From Hyphomonadaceae bacterium (GTDB lineage Bacteria; Pseudomonadota; Alphaproteobacteria; Caulobacterales; Hyphomonadaceae), in contig JAUYSA010000068.1 of NCBI GenBank assembly GCA_030696545.1, positions 1 through 10,088 of the forward strand: 10,088 nt of DNA, written 5' to 3'. Both the position numbers and the translations under genes were made by a program. Under the pieces are notes generated by a model. That model was not told the origin of the DNA, searched no databases, and saw nothing but the letters and a program-made list of their open reading frames with translations. Below are positions 7,161 through 10,088 of this stretch, in pieces (positions within the stretch are counted from its first letter, which is position 1; the number at the start of each line of letters is the position of its first letter).

Positions 7161-7592
7161 TCAACGCGAAACAGCGCCCATGCCTCGCCCGACTTCCGGG
7201 CTCAGGCGGAGGCGCTGTTCCCAGCGCGCCACGTTCGGAAACACAGACAGTCCATCGCGTTGCGCGGCGACGTGCGGATACATCGCCATGTCCGCGATCG
7301 TATAGACGCCAAAGATGTAGTCGCGGCCCGCAAGCTCGGCCTCCAGCACATCAAGCGCAGGCGGCGTCTTGCCCAGCCATTGCGCCGCAGCCGCCGCGTC
7401 GGGCAGGAAATGGTTCGTCTTGCGCGCCAAGGCCAGCAACACATTCCCCGCGCCCGGTAGCCTCGCATTGCCCACCACAGTCACCGGGATCGGCGCGCGG
7501 GCAGGGGCGACCACATAGTCGAGGAACATTTCCTCCAACGCGATGCCGATCGCCTGACTGTCCGGTCCGATGCCTGCGTGGAATTCGATCAT
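7161..7592 (-). CDS. Short glutathione S-transferase-like protein
   Basis: 143-residue cytoplasmic protein with clear GST-family features but about 60 residues shorter than usual (200-230). The N-terminal part keeps the first strand and helix (MIEFHAGIGPDSQAIGIALEEMFLDY). It then jumps to a segment resembling strands 3-4 and helix 3 (IPVTVV with the conserved cis-Pro position, then VLLALARKTNHFLP, 51-64). The C-terminal half keeps the diagnostic N-capping box and core (LAGRDYIFGVYTIADMAMYPHV, 88-108, with T98-I-A-D101) and the final FPNVARWEQRL (118-128). The usual ESGAI motif at the glutathione gamma-glutamyl site reads PGAG, so glutathione binding is doubtful. No stop codon or frameshift is visible, so it looks like a compact intact gene rather than a broken one. 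The ribosome-binding site is weak. It is divergent from argE and convergent with the FKBP gene. Function unknown. Confidence 0.72.
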   Translation of the reverse strand: MIEFHAGIGPDSQAIGIALEEMFLDYVVAPARAPIPVTVVGNARLPGAGNVLLALARKTNHFLPDAAAAAQWLGKTPPALDVLEAELAGRDYIFGVYTIADMAMYPHVAAQRDGLSVFPNVARWEQRLRLSPEVGRGMGAVSR

Positions 7593-7661
7593 GGCCCCGC
7601 CATAAGGATTTGCGCGCGAAAGTCTATGGCGCGGCGCCGCCGATAGGCTAGCCTCGGCGTC
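7593..7661. promoter_or_regulatory. Divergent intergenic region between the GST-like gene and argE, with palindromes
   Basis: These 69 bp must carry the upstream signals of both divergent genes. They contain two perfect 10-bp palindromes: GCGGCGCCGC (7631-7640) and AGGCTAGCCT (7645-7654). The second is flanked by CGCCG (7638-7642) and CGGCG (7655-7659), so transcript toward argE could fold into a bulged 8-bp hairpin ending two bases before the ATG. There is no Shine-Dalgarno match before argE. GCTAGCCT partly resembles an alphaproteobacterial -10 (GCTA). I cannot place a full promoter on either strand. Confidence 0.4.
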
Positions 7662-8819
7662 ATGACCTCGATTGCTTCCGTCCGCGATATTCTCACCAGC
7701 CTCATCGCCTTCGATACGACGTCGCGCGATTCAAACCTGCCGCTTATCGAATGGGTAGAGGATTTCCTGCGCCCCCTCGGCGCAGAACTGGTCCGCGCGC
7801 CCAGCGAGGATGGCCTCAAATCCAATCTCTGGGCGCGTTTCGGCCCGGACCTGCCCGGCGGCATCGTTCTCTCCGGCCACACCGATGTCGTGCCCGTTGA
7901 CGGCCAGCCCTGGTCAACCAGCCCATGGGACCTGAACGAGCGCGACGGCAAATGGTATGGCCGCGGCACATGCGACATGAAGGGCTTCATCGCCCTCGCG
8001 CTGGCCCACGCCGAAACGCTCTCGAAAATGCCGTTAGCCAAGCCGGTCCACTTCGCCTTCTCCTATGACGAGGAAATCGGCTGCGCCGGCGTCGAACCGA
8101 TGATTGCGAAGATCGCCGCGAGTGGATCGGCGCCCTCAATCGTCTGGGTCGGCGAGCCAACGCTCTGGGGCGTCCTCTCCGCGCACAAGGGCATCCGAGA
8201 CTACGAAGTGAAGATCACCGGCAAGGCCGCCCATTCATCAGACCCGCGCCTCGGCGCCTCCGCCATCCACGAAGCCATCGATCTCCTCGCCGTCCTCCGC
8301 CGCATCGCGCGCGAGCAGGAAGACAACGCGCCAAAGGAATCCGACTTCGATCCGAGCTGGACTACGATCACCGTCGGCGAGATCGGCGGGGGGACGGCGC
8401 CGAACATCCTCGCCCGTGAATGCCGCTTCGTGTTCGACGTGCGCACCGTTCCCGGCGCCAATCCCGATGCGCTGCTCGCGCCATTCTTCGCTGAAGTGCA
8501 GCGCGTCCACGCAAAGCTCGCCGCGCGCGGCCCCGAATGTGGCGTAACGGTCGACCTTCGCGCCAACGCCCCGCCGCTGCAGATCGATCGCGACAGCGCA
8601 GCCGAACAATTCATCCGCGCGCTAACCGGCGACAACACCCTGCGCGTGGCGGCCTTCGCGACTGAAGCAGGCCAGTTCCAGCGCGCAGGCTTCCCAGCCG
8701 TGATCTGCGGCCCTGGATCAATCGATCAGGCGCACCAGCCGGATGAATTCGTTGCTGTGTCAGAAATCGAGCGCGGCCTGCAGATATTCAGCCGCTTCCT
8801 CAACATGCTGCGCGCGTAA
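7662..8819 (+). CDS. argE: Acetylornithine deacetylase (M20 metallopeptidase family)
   Basis: Cytoplasmic two-zinc hydrolase of 385 residues that removes the acetyl group from N-acetylornithine in arginine synthesis. Metal and catalytic residues are all present: His73 and Asp75 in SGHTDVVP, Asp105 in GRGTCDMKG, Glu137-Glu138 in DEEIG, Glu165 in GEPT, His358 in HQPDEF. The M20 lid/dimerisation domain (about 175-295) contains KAAHSSDP with His191. Length and motifs such as GHTDVVPVDGQPW and IDQAHQPDEF agree with the ArgE subgroup rather than DapE, but M20 specificities are easily confused and no other arg gene is nearby. The codons include at least seven TCA, one TTA and one CTA, unlike the copper lipoprotein gene and ilvA, which have none. 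No Shine-Dalgarno is visible; the start follows family alignment. The stop codon directly abuts the stop of the opposing DUF3297 gene. Confidence 0.88.
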   Translation: MTSIASVRDILTSLIAFDTTSRDSNLPLIEWVEDFLRPLGAELVRAPSEDGLKSNLWARFGPDLPGGIVLSGHTDVVPVDGQPWSTSPWDLNERDGKWYGRGTCDMKGFIALALAHAETLSKMPLAKPVHFAFSYDEEIGCAGVEPMIAKIAASGSAPSIVWVGEPTLWGVLSAHKGIRDYEVKITGKAAHSSDPRLGASAIHEAIDLLAVLRRIAREQEDNAPKESDFDPSWTTITVGEIGGGTAPNILARECRFVFDVRTVPGANPDALLAPFFAEVQRVHAKLAARGPECGVTVDLRANAPPLQIDRDSAAEQFIRALTGDNTLRVAAFATEAGQFQRAGFPAVICGPGSIDQAHQPDEFVAVSEIERGLQIFSRFLNMLRA

Positions 8820-9068
8820 CTAGCTCGCCGCGGGCGTATCGAAGTAAGGTTCAACCGTGCCCTTGAGCAGCATGGTCATCGGATTGCCCTTGCGATCCGT
8901 CGCCGCGCCCGCAACGACGCGCACCCAGCCCTCGCTCACGCAGTATTCCCACACATTCGTCTTCTCGGCGCCGTTGAAACGGATGCCGATGCCGCGCTCG
9001 AGCAGCTCCTTGTTGTAATAGGGGCTCTTCGGGCTCTGGCTGAGACGGTCGGGCAGGGTGTCGGTCAT
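8820..9068 (-). CDS. DUF3297 family protein
   Basis: Small soluble protein of 82 residues with no signal peptide or membrane segment. It matches my memory of the DUF3297 family over its full length: DRLSQSPKSPYYNKELLERG (7-26), then GIRFNGAEKTNVWEYCVSEGW (28-48), DRKGNPMTM and the ending KGTVEPYF. The function of this family is unknown to me. It is encoded downstream of cysQ on the same strand across a 94-bp gap, and its stop is immediately adjacent to the stop of argE on the other strand. No Shine-Dalgarno is present; instead the 9-mer GCCTTTGCC (minus strand) occurs twice with 12-base period (9069-9089), directly before the ATG. The start is chosen from family agreement. Confidence 0.85.
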   Translation of the reverse strand: MTDTLPDRLSQSPKSPYYNKELLERGIGIRFNGAEKTNVWEYCVSEGWVRVVAGAATDRKGNPMTMLLKGTVEPYFDTPAAS

Positions 9069-9089
9069 GGCAAAGGCTCGGGCAAAGGC
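9069..9089 (-). repeat. Tandem 9-mer before the DUF3297 start
   Basis: On the plus strand GGCAAAGGC occurs at 9069-9077 and 9081-9089, separated by TCG. It occupies the place where a ribosome-binding site would be expected for the minus-strand gene. The rest of the 94-bp gap (9090-9162) shows no clear promoter and no terminator with a T-run. Confidence 0.5.
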
Positions 9090-9162
9090 GCGTTGATCGG
9101 TCAGCCGCTCTCTGCCTCACTTGCGCGCGAAAGGCCAGCCCGGCCCCCAAGGACCTGCGAGA

Positions 9163-9981
9163 CTAGACCGGCTCGCCACCCCAGGCCACGAACGGGCCAT
9201 TCTTGAAGCCCGCCGCGCCATTGCCATAAGTGAAAGCCGACCCATCCGGCTTCAACAGCCGGCCGCCCGCCGCCTGCAGCACAGCATGGCCCGCGGCGGT
9301 GTCCCACTCCATCGTCGGCCCCCAGCGCGGATAGACATCAGCCTTACCCGCCGCCACCCAGCAGAATTTCAGCGACGACCCGATCCCCGTCTGCGAAGCA
9401 ATCTTGCGCCCGGCGAGGAATAACTTCGTCCGTTCGTCGAGATGCGAGGAAGACGTGATCGCCGTCAGTCCCTCCGCCGGATAGGCGCGCGTCTTCAGCA
9501 CACGGCCTTCGCGCAGCGACTCTCCTGGCGCGAACGCCTCGATCATGCGGGATTCCGCCCCGCCAAAATACATCTCGCGACGCGCAGGTGCGAACACGCA
9601 CCCCGCCATCGGCTTGCCGCCGCAGATCAGCGCGATGTTCACGGTGAAGTCGTCCCGGCGCTGCACGAACTCCTTCGTCCCATCCACCGGATCGACCAGC
9701 AGGAAAGCCTCCGCCACCTTCTCGGCCAGCCCCTCGCGCGCGGCCCGCTCCTCGGCCAGCACCGGCACGCCGGGCAACGCCTCCTCCAGCCGAGCCAGGA
9801 TGATCTCCTCGGCCCGCTCATCCGCATCCGACACCGGGCTGTAGTCCGCCTTGGTGCGCGTCTCGAACGCGCTCTCATAGACCTCCATCACGGCAACGCC
9901 TGCGTCGGACGCAATGGCCGCAAACAGCCGCGCGAGCTGATCCCGCTCGGCGGCGCTGGGTTCGGGGAGGGTAAAGGTCAT
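9163..9981 (-). CDS. cysQ: 3'(2'),5'-bisphosphate nucleotidase CysQ (inositol monophosphatase superfamily)
   Basis: Magnesium-dependent, lithium-sensitive-type phosphatase of 272 residues. It removes the 3' phosphate of adenosine 3',5'-bisphosphate, a by-product of sulfate assimilation and phosphopantetheine transfer. Motifs: Glu77-Glu78 in VPVLAEE, DPVDGTKEF at 97-105 with metal ligands Asp97 and Asp100, DDFTVNIALI (110-119), SSSHLDERTK (177-186), and the second metal/substrate motif WDTAAGHAVL (226-235) followed by QAAGG. GTKEF and the SLKFCWVAAGKADVYPR block favour CysQ over plain inositol monophosphatase. The frame also opens at an ATG at 10035, adding 18 residues. I reject that start because it overlaps a TTGACA hexamer and family members begin near MTFTLPEPS. 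No good Shine-Dalgarno precedes either start. DUF3297 lies downstream on the same strand. Confidence 0.9.
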   Translation of the reverse strand: MTFTLPEPSAAERDQLARLFAAIASDAGVAVMEVYESAFETRTKADYSPVSDADERAEEIILARLEEALPGVPVLAEERAAREGLAEKVAEAFLLVDPVDGTKEFVQRRDDFTVNIALICGGKPMAGCVFAPARREMYFGGAESRMIEAFAPGESLREGRVLKTRAYPAEGLTAITSSSHLDERTKLFLAGRKIASQTGIGSSLKFCWVAAGKADVYPRWGPTMEWDTAAGHAVLQAAGGRLLKPDGSAFTYGNGAAGFKNGPFVAWGGEPV

Positions 9982-10088
9982 GGGGCGGCTTTTTACCAAT
10001 CTGCTGCGCCACGCTTCGCGGCCCGGCAATCTCATGTCAATCTCGACGCGTTAACCCTGATTGCGCAGCACACCCTTTGCATGAGCAG
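9982..10088 (-). promoter_or_regulatory. Upstream region of cysQ with a possible -35 box
   Basis: No gene is apparent in this last 107 bp. Read on the minus strand, a perfect TTGACA lies at 10040-10035. The hexamer 17 bases further (GAAGCG) is a poor -10, so the promoter is only a candidate. GTTAACC at 10050-10056 on the plus strand could belong to a gene beyond the right edge. The ATG at 10081 has too little sequence to judge. Confidence 0.25.

Noticed and set aside
10081..10088. ATG at the right edge as a new gene start
   Set aside because: Only eight bases are visible and no ribosome-binding site precedes it.

Overview
GC-rich bacterial chromosome with dense, mostly single-gene transcription units. 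Gene content fits an Alphaproteobacterium: a single-ACT-domain threonine dehydratase, a DUF3297 gene beside a CysQ-type phosphatase, a CelD/FemAB-like acyltransferase, and a redoxin/cytochrome c/copper monooxygenase lipoprotein. The best guess is the Caulobacterales/Hyphomonadales side of the class. That placement is inference from family resemblance, not from a marker gene. I saw no mobile element, CRISPR array, tRNA or rRNA.

Left part (1-3541, all + strand). The 3' part of a two-ATPase peptide-type ABC transporter gene enters from outside the window. After a 117-bp gap comes the most unusual gene: a 664-residue predicted lipoprotein. It joins a thioredoxin-like domain that lacks its cysteines, a one-heme cytochrome c segment, a peptidylglycine-monooxygenase-like dicopper module and a C-terminal EF-hand. 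A strong intrinsic terminator closes this unit.

Middle (3542-7151, + strand). A CelD/FemAB-like GNAT protein is followed by a catabolic-type threonine ammonia-lyase (ilvA) with its own likely promoter. A lipoprotein with two FKBP domains, the second divergent, follows; it probably assists folding at the cell envelope.

Right part (7152-10088, mixed strands). An unusually short glutathione-transferase-like gene (-) ends tail to tail with the FKBP gene. It is divergent from argE (+, acetylornithine deacetylase family) across 69 bp that contain palindromes. argE ends tail to tail, with no spacer, against a small DUF3297 gene (-). Upstream of that on the same strand is cysQ (-).

The genes do not form one pathway. 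Amino-acid metabolism (ilvA, argE), sulfur/nucleotide housekeeping (cysQ) and envelope functions (ABC ATPase, copper lipoprotein, FKBP lipoprotein, acyltransferase) lie side by side. The best candidate for something little described is the copper/heme lipoprotein. Its layout suggests a monooxygenase or copper redox protein that receives electrons from its own fused cytochrome, but that role is inferred, not shown.
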